Assembly: GCA_903828235.1 (NCBI GenBank) | Contig: CAIKLM010000101.1 | Location: forward strand, 1 to 38,947 | Source of the DNA: an uncultured beta proteobacterium | GTDB taxonomy: Bacteria; Pseudomonadota; Gammaproteobacteria; Burkholderiales; Burkholderiaceae_C | DNA length: 38,947 nt | Direction: 5' to 3' | Shown here: positions 14,869 through 22,034 of the stretch, piece after piece | How positions within the stretch are numbered: position 1 is the stretch's first letter | Layout: every line of letters begins with the position of its first letter | The notes under the pieces: generated by a model | Database searches by the model: none | What the model was told of the DNA's origin: nothing | The model's input: only the letters and a program-made list of their open reading frames with translations | Made by a program: the position numbers and the translations under genes

Positions 14869-16158
14869 ATGGACCCCTACCACGTCACTCTGCTTTTCCT
14901 GGCGCTGGTCCTCTTCTCGGCGGCCATTCAAGTCTGGCTGGCGTTTCGCCAGATCCGCCACGTGGCTCGGCATCGAGCTGCCGTGCCGACCTGCTTCCAC
15001 GCTTCGGTGCCGCTGGAGTCGCACCAGAAGGCTGCCGACTACACGCTGGTTCGTGAGCGCTTCGGGCTCGTCAGGCTCGGCGTTCAGCTGCTGGTCGTGC
15101 TGATCTGGACCGTCGGCGGGGGCATCGCCTGGCTCAATGGGTGGCTGGCGGGCGCGGTGGCGCCGGTGATCGGCCCGCTCGGCTACCAGGTCGCCCTGCT
15201 TGGGGCGTTCATCGCCATCAGCTTCGTGCTCGACCTGCCCTTCGACGCCTACTCCACGTTCCGGATCGAACAGCGCTTCGGCCTCAATCGCATGGGGCCC
15301 GGGCTGTGGATCGCCGACCAGGCCAAGAGCCTGGTGATCACGCTCGTGCTGCTGCTGCCGCTCGCCGCGCTGATCCTGTGGCTGATGGACTTCGCCGGGC
15401 CGACCTGGTGGCTCTGGGCGTGGGCGGCCAGCGTGGCGTTCATGCTGCTGCTGATGATGGTCTATCCCACGCTCATCGCGCCCCTGTTCAACCGCTTCGA
15501 GCCGCTGGCCGATGCCACGCTCGCCGAGCGGGTGCAGGGCCTGATGGATCGCTGCGGTTTTGCCGCCCGCGGCCTGTTCGTCATGGATGGCTCCACCCGC
15601 TCGGCCGAATCGAATGCCTACTTCACCGGGCTCGGGCGCTCCAAGCGCGTGGTGCTCTACGACACGCTCATCGCGCAGTTGAGCCGTGGCGAACTGCTGG
15701 CCGTGCTGGCCCATGAGCTGGGGCACTTCAAGCTGCGCCACATGCCCAAGCAGCTCGGCGTCTCGGTGCTTTCGGCGTTGGGGGTGTTCGCGGCACTGGG
15801 ATGGCTCGCCGCCCAGCCCGCGTTCTATGCCGGCCTCGGCGCCCCGCCGTCCCCCGGACTGCCGACCGACGCGCTTGCGCTGGTGCTGTTCCTGGCCGCC
15901 GCAGGCGTCGTCGGCGTCTTCTTCTCGCCGCTCGGCGCGCTGTTCTCACGGGGCCACGAGTTCGAGGCCGATGCCTACGCCGCCGCGCACGCCGACGGCG
16001 GCGACCTCGCCATGGCGCTCATCAAGCTGCACCGCGAGAACCTGGCCACGCTGACGCCCGACCCCGTGTACTGGCGCTTCCATGCCTCGCACCCGACAGT
16101 GCTCGAACGCCTGTCCAGGCTGCCGCAGCCGCGGCAGGCACCGTTGGCGCATCCTTAA
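14869..16158 (+). CDS. M48 family metalloprotease, Ste24-type
   Basis: The product is 429 residues. It begins with a membrane helix and has several more (about 65-95, 105-125, 155-175, 180-200). The N-terminal Ste24 domain includes KAADYTLVRERFGL and FDAYSTFRIEQRFGLNR. The zinc site is LAHELGHFKLRH, with H282, E283 and H286, and the third ligand is probably the Glu in HEFEADAYA. SAESNAYFTGLGRSKRVVLYDTL is a conserved strand of the family. It should cleave membrane or membrane-proximal proteins, as CAAX-protease homologues and HtpX do. The ATG at 14869 has a GGAAG at eleven bases; upstream in-frame codons lie within the riboswitch region of the other strand and look non-coding. It is convergent with the response regulator. 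Confidence 0.93.
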   Translation: MDPYHVTLLFLALVLFSAAIQVWLAFRQIRHVARHRAAVPTCFHASVPLESHQKAADYTLVRERFGLVRLGVQLLVVLIWTVGGGIAWLNGWLAGAVAPVIGPLGYQVALLGAFIAISFVLDLPFDAYSTFRIEQRFGLNRMGPGLWIADQAKSLVITLVLLLPLAALILWLMDFAGPTWWLWAWAASVAFMLLLMMVYPTLIAPLFNRFEPLADATLAERVQGLMDRCGFAARGLFVMDGSTRSAESNAYFTGLGRSKRVVLYDTLIAQLSRGELLAVLAHELGHFKLRHMPKQLGVSVLSALGVFAALGWLAAQPAFYAGLGAPPSPGLPTDALALVLFLAAAGVVGVFFSPLGALFSRGHEFEADAYAAAHADGGDLAMALIKLHRENLATLTPDPVYWRFHASHPTVLERLSRLPQPRQAPLAHP

Positions 16159-16222
16159 TGGCGTTGCGGGCCACGGCCGTGCGGCAGGGCCCAGCCGCCG
16201 ATGCCATCGGCCCCCGCCGGCC

Positions 16223-16825
16223 CTACAGCCAGCCGTTGGCGCGCGCGATGCGCGTGGCCTCCACGCGGTTGTCGGCGCCGAGCTTGCCCGCGGCCTCGTG
16301 CAGGTAGTTGCGCACGGTGCCGGGTGACAGGCCCAGCGCGTCGGCGATCTCCTTGTTGCTGCGGCCCTCCTCGGCCAGGCGCAGCACCGCGCGCTCGCGC
16401 TCGCTCAGCGGGTCGGCGCCGCCCCAGGCGGCCTCGGCCAACTCGGGCGCCACCACGCGGCCGCCGGCGGCCACGCGGCGCACGGCGGCGGCCAGTTCCT
16501 CGCTGGGCTGGTCCTTCAGCAGGTAGCCGCGCACGCCGGCATCGAGCGCGCGGCGCAGGTAGCCCGGGCGGCCGAAGGTGGTGACGATCAGCACCCGCAC
16601 CGGCAGCCCCGCGTCCCGGATGCGCGCGGCCAGCTCCAGCCCGGTGAGGCCGGGCATCTCGATGTCGGACAGCAGCACGTCGGGCCGCTCGCGCTGCACC
16701 AGCGCCCAGGCCGCGGTGCCATCGGCCGCGCGGCCCACGACCTCGATGTCGGGCTCCAGCCCCAGCAGCGTGGCCAGCGCGCCCAGCACCATGCCCTGGT
16801 CTTCGGCCACGACGACGCGGATCAC
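16223..16825 (-). CDS. NarL/DesR-type response regulator
   Basis: The product is 200 residues. The receiver domain has the acidic pair E8-D9, phosphoacceptor D54 (LLSDIEMPGL), and the conserved T and K (VTTFGRPGYL, GYLLKD). The C-terminal LuxR-type HTH is LSERERAVLRLAEEGRSNKEIADALGLSPGTVRNYLHEAAGKLG. The start is GTG 16825, supported by AGAAGGGA six bases upstream inside the 32-bp repeat. It is the last gene of the five-gene ABC operon and the cognate partner of the kinase just upstream. It probably regulates the operon; the dyad at 21204-21223 is the best operator candidate. Confidence 0.95.
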   Translation of the reverse strand: MIRVVVAEDQGMVLGALATLLGLEPDIEVVGRAADGTAAWALVQRERPDVLLSDIEMPGLTGLELAARIRDAGLPVRVLIVTTFGRPGYLRRALDAGVRGYLLKDQPSEELAAAVRRVAAGGRVVAPELAEAAWGGADPLSERERAVLRLAEEGRSNKEIADALGLSPGTVRNYLHEAAGKLGADNRVEATRIARANGWL

Positions 16826-16891
16826 GCGGCGTCCCTTCTGCGTCCGACGCGGATCACGCGGCGTCCCTTCTGCGTCCGACGCGGATCACGC
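16814..16891 (-). repeat. 32-bp tandem duplication at the kinase/regulator junction
   Basis: Two exact 32-bp copies (16814-16845, 16846-16877) are followed by a 14-base partial third. Each full unit carries a Shine-Dalgarno-like AGAAGGGA and each copy a GTG. The GTGs lie at 16887-16889, 16855-16857 and 16823-16825. The first overlaps the kinase TGA, and each of the first two opens an 11-residue frame (MIRVGRRRDAA) whose TGA overlaps the next GTG. The last GTG starts the response regulator. Coupled translation is therefore possible across the insertion although 64 bases is not a multiple of three. Confidence 0.9.
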
Positions 16892-18109
16892 CGAGCTCCC
16901 GGCCGCCGGCTCGCGCGGCAGCGGCACGCGCGCCAGCAGCGCGCCGCCCTCGGGCCCGAAGCGCAGCGCCAGCGTGCCGCCGACGCCGGCCAGGCGCTGC
17001 CGCATGCCGGCGATGCCGTGGCCCTCGGTTGGCGCCGGTGCCGGCTCGGCGGCAGGCGGCTCGGGCAGCGCAGGCAGCACGGGCGGGGCGGCCTCGGACG
17101 GCGCTGCGGCAGCCTGGCGGCTGTCGCGCACGACCAGCGTCACGGCGCCGTCGGCGACGCCGAAGTCCACCCGGCACTGCCGCGCCTGCGCGTGCCGCAC
17201 GATGTTGGTCACGCCCTCCAGCAGCACGAAGGCCAACGCCGTCTCCACCGGCTCGGGCAGCGCCGGCGGCACGCCGTGCACGCTGAAGTCGACGCCGGCG
17301 CTGTCGAGCGCGCGCCGCGCCTTGGCGAGCTCTTGCGCCAGCCGCGTCGATCGCATGCCGGTGACGGCGGCGCGCACGTCGGCCAGCGCGCTGCGCGCGG
17401 TGCGGCGGATGTCCTCGATCTCGGCGCGGGCGCGCGCCGGGTCGGCGTCGATCAGCCGCCCGGCGAGGTCGGCCTTCACGGCCACCGCGGTGAGCGTGTG
17501 GCCGAGCAGGTCGTGCAGGTCGCGCGCGATGCGTTCGCGCTCGGCCACCACGGCCAGGCGGCGGGCCTCGTCGCGCGAGGCCGCCAGCGCCCGGCTCTGC
17601 GCCGCGTAGGCCGCCGAGTACATCGCGATCATGACCGTCATGGCGCCGAAGAACAGCGTCGGCAGCCAGTCCCACAGGGGCAGGCCGCGCCACAGCACCA
17701 GCGCCGCCACCGCCAGTGCCACGCCCGCCAGCGCCGTCCAGGCGCGGCGCTGCGGCAGCACGCCTCCCAGCAGCCCGCAGGCGTAGATGACGAAGACGCC
17801 CCAGACGCCCCCGAAGGGCTGCACCGCCGCGCCCAGGGCCGCCACGGCCAGGCCGGCACGCAGCGCCCGCGTGTCGCTGCGGCCGAAGCTGCGCAGGTAC
17901 AGCGGCAGGAAGGCCGCGATGCCCAGCGCCGAGGCCGCCACGTCCACCATCGACGGCGGCCGGCCCAGCCAGGGCAGCGGGTAGATCAGCAGGTAGGCCA
18001 GGAACCAGCGGCCCATGCGCTGCGTGCTGCGGTCCAGGGCCTGCAGTTGCGGCTCGGGCGGCGGCTCGGCGGGCGAGCCGGGGCCGGGGTTCGGGACGAC
18101 GGCGTTCAC
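16886..18109 (-). CDS. DesK/LiaS-like sensor histidine kinase
   Basis: The product is 407 residues. About five membrane segments lie between residues 33 and 165 with very short loops, so it senses within or close to the membrane. The HisKA_3 box VVAERERIARDLHDLLGHTLTAV carries the phosphorylated H199. The ATPase domain has LLEGVTNIVRHAQA (N box) and GHGIAGMRQRLAGVGG (G box). A Pro/Ala-rich linker interrupts the ATPase domain between the N and G boxes (about 327-357). The start is GTG 18109, in a GTGA overlap with the amidohydrolase stop. It partners the response regulator downstream. The signal may be the substrate of the ABC exporter or a membrane state; this is inferred from operon context. 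Confidence 0.95.
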   Translation of the reverse strand: MNAVVPNPGPGSPAEPPPEPQLQALDRSTQRMGRWFLAYLLIYPLPWLGRPPSMVDVAASALGIAAFLPLYLRSFGRSDTRALRAGLAVAALGAAVQPFGGVWGVFVIYACGLLGGVLPQRRAWTALAGVALAVAALVLWRGLPLWDWLPTLFFGAMTVMIAMYSAAYAAQSRALAASRDEARRLAVVAERERIARDLHDLLGHTLTAVAVKADLAGRLIDADPARARAEIEDIRRTARSALADVRAAVTGMRSTRLAQELAKARRALDSAGVDFSVHGVPPALPEPVETALAFVLLEGVTNIVRHAQARQCRVDFGVADGAVTLVVRDSRQAAAAPSEAAPPVLPALPEPPAAEPAPAPTEGHGIAGMRQRLAGVGGTLALRFGPEGGALLARVPLPREPAAGSSA

Positions 18110-19461
18110 GGTGCCTCAGGATAGCGGCGGCGCTCCACCGCCGCGCCGTTCTTCCAGATGCGCTCGATGGCGCGCGTGGCGCGGATGTCGGCGCTGGGGT
18201 CGCCGGCCACCAGCAGCAGGTCGGCGCGCTGTCCCGCGGCCACGCGGCCGCGGTCGGTCAGGCCGAAGCGCCGCGCCGGCGCCGAGGTGGCGGCGCGCAG
18301 CGCCTGCAGCGGGCTGAGGCCGGCCTGCACCAGCAGTTCCAGCTCGTGGTGCAGGCTGGCGCCGTGCGCGGTGCCCGGGTTGGGCGCGTCGGAGCCGGCC
18401 AGGATCTCCACGCCCCCGGCGTGCAGCCGGCGCACCGACTCCAGCGCCCCGGCCAGCCGGAACATCACCAGCCGTGTCGGCGGCGCCTGCTCGAGGCCGC
18501 GCCGCTGCTCGGGCGTGAGGTAGGGGCGCACCGCCGGGTCGGCGGCCAGCAGCGCGTTGCCGCGGCGGGCACCGGGGGCCGGCGGCGTGGGGTCGAAGCC
18601 GGCGATCACCGCCAGCGTGGGCGTGACGAAGGCGCCGCGCGCGCGCGCCAGTTGCACCAGCTCGGCATCGGCCACGCGGTCGGCGTGCACGTGCACCAGG
18701 CCGTCGGCGCCGGCCTGCAGCGCCTCGTGCGCGGGCACCAGGCGCGAGACATGCACCACCGCCAGCCGCTGCCGCGCCTGCGCGGCCGCCACCAGCGCGG
18801 CCAGGGTCGGGCGGTCGATCGATGGGAAGGGCGGGCCCAGGCCCTCGGCGCTGCGCGGCTCGTAGGCGATCTTGATGAAGTCCGAGCCCTCGGCCAGCCG
18901 CGCGTCCACCCAGGCCGGGGCCTCGGCCGGCGTGCTCAGCGTGGGCACCGGAACGCCGAACTGCGTGCCGTGGCCGCCGGGCACGGTGGCCAGGTGTCCG
19001 GCCGAGAAGCGGTCGGCGTGCGCGCGCGGCGACAGCGCCTCGCGCGTGCGGCGCAGCTCGCGGTGGGGGCCGGGGTCGGAGAACATGTCCAACACCGTGG
19101 TGACGCCGAAGTTCAGCGTCTCGGCCAGGGCGTCGCCCCAGGTGTGCACGTGGGCGTCGATCAGGCCCGGCAGCAGCGTGCGGCCGCGGCCGTCGATCAC
19201 CGGCAGGTCGGCCGGCGCGGCCACGCCCGCGCCGGCGGCGACGACGCGGCCCTGGCGCACCACGACGGTGGCCGCCTCGACCACGCGCTCGCCATCGAAC
19301 AGTCGCACGTCGCGCACCGCGAAGCCGGGCGCTGGTGGCGCCAGGCGCTCGTCGCCCGGCTCGGGCAGCGCGAGGAACAGCCCCGCCACCGCGGCCAGCA
19401 CGGCCAGCGCGACGGCCGGGCCGCGCCAGGCGCGACGGTGCGGCGTGGTGGTGCCGTCCAT
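18106..19461 (-). CDS. Membrane-anchored amidohydrolase (imidazolonepropionase-like)
   Basis: The product is 451 residues. After a short cytoplasmic tail, a hydrophobic segment at about 15-33 is a signal anchor or uncleaved signal, so the enzyme should face the periplasm. The metal site motif LLPGLIDAHVHTWGD gives H104 and H106; later ligands are likely the Lys of FIKIAYEP, H of VVHVSRL, H of GLVHVHADR and the Asp in ILAGSDAPNPG. The C-terminus GRVAAGQRADLLLVAGDP is typical of the amidohydrolase superfamily. It should hydrolyse a cyclic amide, lactam or similar bond in an unknown substrate. It starts in a TGATG overlap with the permease stop and ends in a GTGA overlap with the kinase start. 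An amidohydrolase inside an ABC/two-component operon is unusual. Confidence 0.92.
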   Translation of the reverse strand: MDGTTTPHRRAWRGPAVALAVLAAVAGLFLALPEPGDERLAPPAPGFAVRDVRLFDGERVVEAATVVVRQGRVVAAGAGVAAPADLPVIDGRGRTLLPGLIDAHVHTWGDALAETLNFGVTTVLDMFSDPGPHRELRRTREALSPRAHADRFSAGHLATVPGGHGTQFGVPVPTLSTPAEAPAWVDARLAEGSDFIKIAYEPRSAEGLGPPFPSIDRPTLAALVAAAQARQRLAVVHVSRLVPAHEALQAGADGLVHVHADRVADAELVQLARARGAFVTPTLAVIAGFDPTPPAPGARRGNALLAADPAVRPYLTPEQRRGLEQAPPTRLVMFRLAGALESVRRLHAGGVEILAGSDAPNPGTAHGASLHHELELLVQAGLSPLQALRAATSAPARRFGLTDRGRVAAGQRADLLLVAGDPSADIRATRAIERIWKNGAAVERRRYPEAP

Positions 19462-20201
19462 CAGCGGTGCGCCCGCCGCCAGGCCAGCGCCACCGCGGCG
19501 GCGAAGGCCAGCGTGAAGCCCAGCACCGCGGCGCCGTGGCCCAAAGCGCTGCCGGTGATGTCGCGCCCGCTGGCCGCCAGCGCCAGCTCGGCCACGTGGT
19601 GCGTGGGCATGGCCTGCGACAGCGCCTGCATCCAGCCCGGGAACAGGAACGTCGGAATCCACAGCCCGCCCAGCACCGCCAGCGCCAGGAACAGCAGGTT
19701 GGTCACGCCCATGGCCGCCGAGCCGCCGAACGACAGCCCCACCACCAGCCCCAGCAGCCCCATCGGCACGGCGGCCAGCAGGTGCAGCAGCGCCAGGCCG
19801 GCCCAGGCCTGGCGCGGCAGCACCACGCCGCCGCCCCAGGCCGCCAGCGCGTACAGCGCCAGCACCACGAGGGCGGTGAAGCCCAGGCAGGTGAGCAGCT
19901 TGGCGCCCAGGTACAGCGGCACCGGCAGCGGGCTGGCCTGCTTGAGCGCCAGCTGCCCCGTCTCGCGCTCGTGGGCGATGCCAGCGCCGAAGGCGAACAG
20001 CGCCGGCCCGAGCGAGGCGAACACGCCGTAGGTGGCCACCAGGTAGGCGGCGTTGCCGCCGCCGGGCCGCGCCAGCACGATGGCGAACAGCGCGTAGAAG
20101 GCCAGCGGCAGCACCAGCGTCGGGATCGCGAAGGCCGGCTGACGCCAGGCCTTGCGCCACTCGGCGCCGGTCTCGGCCCACAGCAGTGCGAGCGTGTTCA
20201 T
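19461..20201 (-). CDS. ABC-2 type transporter permease
   Basis: The product is 246 residues with six hydrophobic segments and the typical ABC-2 layout: an N-terminal amphipathic part (WAETGAEWRKAWRQPAFAIPTLVLPLAFYALFAI), GAGIAHERETGQLALKQASPLPV in the first cytoplasmic loop, and LGGLWIPTFLFPGWMQALSQAMPTHHVAEL late. It pairs with the ATPase encoded just upstream (ATGA overlap) and should form an exporter of a drug, lipid or peptide. It is coupled to the amidohydrolase at its 3' end. Confidence 0.94.
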   Translation of the reverse strand: MNTLALLWAETGAEWRKAWRQPAFAIPTLVLPLAFYALFAIVLARPGGGNAAYLVATYGVFASLGPALFAFGAGIAHERETGQLALKQASPLPVPLYLGAKLLTCLGFTALVVLALYALAAWGGGVVLPRQAWAGLALLHLLAAVPMGLLGLVVGLSFGGSAAMGVTNLLFLALAVLGGLWIPTFLFPGWMQALSQAMPTHHVAELALAASGRDITGSALGHGAAVLGFTLAFAAAVALAWRRAHR

Positions 20202-21148
20202 GCGGACTCCTTGTTGAGCAGGTCGATCACGGCGTCCTCCAGCCGGGTGCCGGTGACCTCGATCTCGGCGACGGCGGCGTCCTCGGCCAGCAGCGCGCGC
20301 AGCGTGGCCTCGGCGGCGGACGAGCGCAGCGCCACGCGGCGGCCCTCGGCCGTGGCGGCCACCACGCCCGGCAGCGCCTGCAGCCGCGCCAGCGGCAGCG
20401 TGCTGACGCAGCGCACCCAGCGCGCCGCCACGCGGCCGCGGATCTCACCCGGCGTGCCGTCGGCCACCACGCGCCCGCCGGCCAGCAGCAGCACGCGGTC
20501 CGACAGCGCCTCGGCCTCCTCGAGCAGGTGCGTGGTCAGCAGCACCGCGCTGCCCTCGTCGGCCAGCGCGCGCACCGTCTGCCACAGCGAGCGGCGCGAC
20601 TCGGCGTCCAGCGCCGCGGTGGGCTCGTCCAACACCAGCAGGCGCGGCCGCCCGGCCAGCGCCAGCGCGAACTGCACGCGCCGCTGCTGGCCGCCCGACA
20701 GCGCCTCGTAGCGCCGGTCCTCCAGGCCCTGCAGCCCGGCCAGCGCCAGCGTCTGGGCCAGCGGCCGCGCGCCCGGGTGGTAGCCGCCGTGCAGCGCCAC
20801 GTGCTCCTGCACCGTGAGCTGCGGCGCCAGGCCCGCGGCCTGCAACATGGCGCCCGTGAGCCGCCGCGCCGCCAGGCTGCCTGGCGCGTGGCCGGCCACC
20901 TGCAGCGTGCCGGCGTCGGCGCGCAGCCGGCCCAGCACCAGGCCCACCAGCGTGCTCTTGCCGGCGCCGTTGGGGCCTAGCAGGGTGGTCACGCGGCCGG
21001 GGTGGATGTCCAGGTCCAGGCCGGCCAGCGCGGTCACGGCGCCGAAGCGCCGCACCAGGCCGCGCGCGCGGACCACGGGGCTGGCGTCGTCGGCCGCCCG
21101 TGCGGCCAGCGGGCGCGACGGTTGGGTGTGCAGGGTGGCAGTGTTCAT
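20198..21148 (-). CDS. ABC transporter ATP-binding protein
   Basis: The product is 316 residues. Walker A LLGPNGAGKST lies near residues 57-66, with a Q-loop in GAMLQAAGLAPQLTVQEH, signature LSGGQQRRVQFALAL, Walker B LLVLDEPTAAL and the H-loop LLTTHLLEEAE. The C-terminal extension of about 80 residues (RWVRCVSTLPLARLQALPGV...) is of the kind seen in DrrA/CcmA-like exporters. ATG 21148 is chosen because the upstream frame holds the dyad; no strong Shine-Dalgarno is visible. It is the first gene of the five-gene operon and is presumably controlled from the 21149-21238 region. Confidence 0.95.
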   Translation of the reverse strand: MNTATLHTQPSRPLAARAADDASPVVRARGLVRRFGAVTALAGLDLDIHPGRVTTLLGPNGAGKSTLVGLVLGRLRADAGTLQVAGHAPGSLAARRLTGAMLQAAGLAPQLTVQEHVALHGGYHPGARPLAQTLALAGLQGLEDRRYEALSGGQQRRVQFALALAGRPRLLVLDEPTAALDAESRRSLWQTVRALADEGSAVLLTTHLLEEAEALSDRVLLLAGGRVVADGTPGEIRGRVAARWVRCVSTLPLARLQALPGVVAATAEGRRVALRSSAAEATLRALLAEDAAVAEIEVTGTRLEDAVIDLLNKESA

Positions 21149-21203
21149 GGCGCCACTGTGGCCGGGCGCTGCACGCCGCACCAGTGCACGGTGTCAGGCC
21201 TGC

Positions 21204-21223
21204 GGGGTGACGGATGTCACCCC
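21204..21223. promoter_or_regulatory. Perfect dyad, candidate operator of the ABC/two-component operon
   Basis: GGGGTGAC-GGAT-GTCACCCC is a perfect 8-bp inverted repeat with a four-base centre, 55 bases upstream of the ATPase start and 15 bases after the stop of the cNMP-binding gene. The TGAC-N4-GTCA core fits a dimeric NarL-family regulator. A hairpin terminator of the upstream gene is the alternative, but no T tract follows on the minus strand. Confidence 0.5.
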
Positions 21224-21238
21224 GGGCCGCCGCCGGGT

Positions 21239-21805
21239 TCAGCTCCCGGACAGGCGCTCGATCTCGCGCTGCTTATCGGCGGCGAGACGGGCGTAGAACT
21301 GGATCTGCTCGCCCAGCGCGCGCAGGCGGTCGGCCATGCGGGTGGCCAGGCCGACCATGAGCTTGGCGGCGACCCGGGGCTGCTCGTCGAGCAGCGCCTC
21401 GAGGCCCTTGCGCGACAGCCCAGCGGCGAGCACCGGGCCGATCGCCGTGCAGCTTGCCGAGCGCGGAGCGCCGTCGAGCAGCGTCATCTCGCCGATGATG
21501 CTTCCCGCGCCCAGGACCGAGATCGCCACCGTGTCGACGGCGCCGGAGCCGCTGGTGTCCACCGACACCGAGCCCTCCAGCAGCAGCAGCATGTGGGTCG
21601 GGCTGTCGTTGTCGCCCTCGCGAAACAGCACCGCGCCGGCCGGGAACGCCAACAGATGCATCTGCGCCGCCAGCAGCGCGGCCTCGGGCAGGTTCAGCTG
21701 CAGCAGCGCACCCGGCGTGCGCAGGTAGTCGATGGCGCGCTCGGCCATCATCGGCTGCTCGGTCAGCCGACGCAGTCGCGGTGGCAGTTCGGCGGGGGAA
21801 TCCAC
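21239..21805 (-). CDS. Cyclic-nucleotide-binding-domain protein without HTH
   Basis: The product is 188 residues. A cNMP-binding beta roll spans about 35-150: FPAGAVLFREGDNDSPTHMLLLLEGSVSV, then VLGAGSIIGEMTLLDGAPRSASCTAIGPV as the phosphate-binding cassette region (GEMTLLDGAPRSAS; the Arg is present). The C-terminus is a helix (VGLATRMADRLRALGEQIQFYARLAADKQREIERL) with no winged HTH, so it is not a Crp-type DNA-binding regulator as it stands. The start is GTG 21805; MMAERA further in is an alternative. It may work by protein contact. It lies 90 bases upstream of the ABC operon on the same strand. The 229 bases between it and the MFS gene show nothing I can identify. Confidence 0.87.
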   Translation of the reverse strand: MDSPAELPPRLRRLTEQPMMAERAIDYLRTPGALLQLNLPEAALLAAQMHLLAFPAGAVLFREGDNDSPTHMLLLLEGSVSVDTSGSGAVDTVAISVLGAGSIIGEMTLLDGAPRSASCTAIGPVLAAGLSRKGLEALLDEQPRVAAKLMVGLATRMADRLRALGEQIQFYARLAADKQREIERLSGS

Positions 21806-22034
21806 CCGATGACGCTATCACGGTCGGGCGCCACCGGAAACCGCCGGCGAGTGCTCCGGCGCAGCCTCGGCGGCCTGCGCCGCGCCAGTGGATGCCGCCA
21901 GGCCGGCCGGCCCGATCACTCCTGGTCGGCGCGGGCGGTGTCGATCGAGGGTGTCGTCGGATCGGGCGGGGAGCGTCGGCCTGCGGCCACCGCGCCACAA
22001 GCGGAGGCGCCGTGCCGGGTGATAGCGTTCGCGC

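Noticed and set aside
16197..16211. GCCGATGCCATCGGC palindrome between the M48 protease and response regulator 3' ends
   Set aside because: It could be a terminator between convergent genes, but the loop is only three bases, the stem six, and no T tract follows on either strand.
18106..20181. A 691-codon minus-strand frame that looks like a fusion to the amidohydrolase
   Set aside because: The first 240 codons are the ABC permease region read in another frame. The real amidohydrolase starts at ATG 19461 in overlap with the permease stop, followed at once by its membrane anchor.
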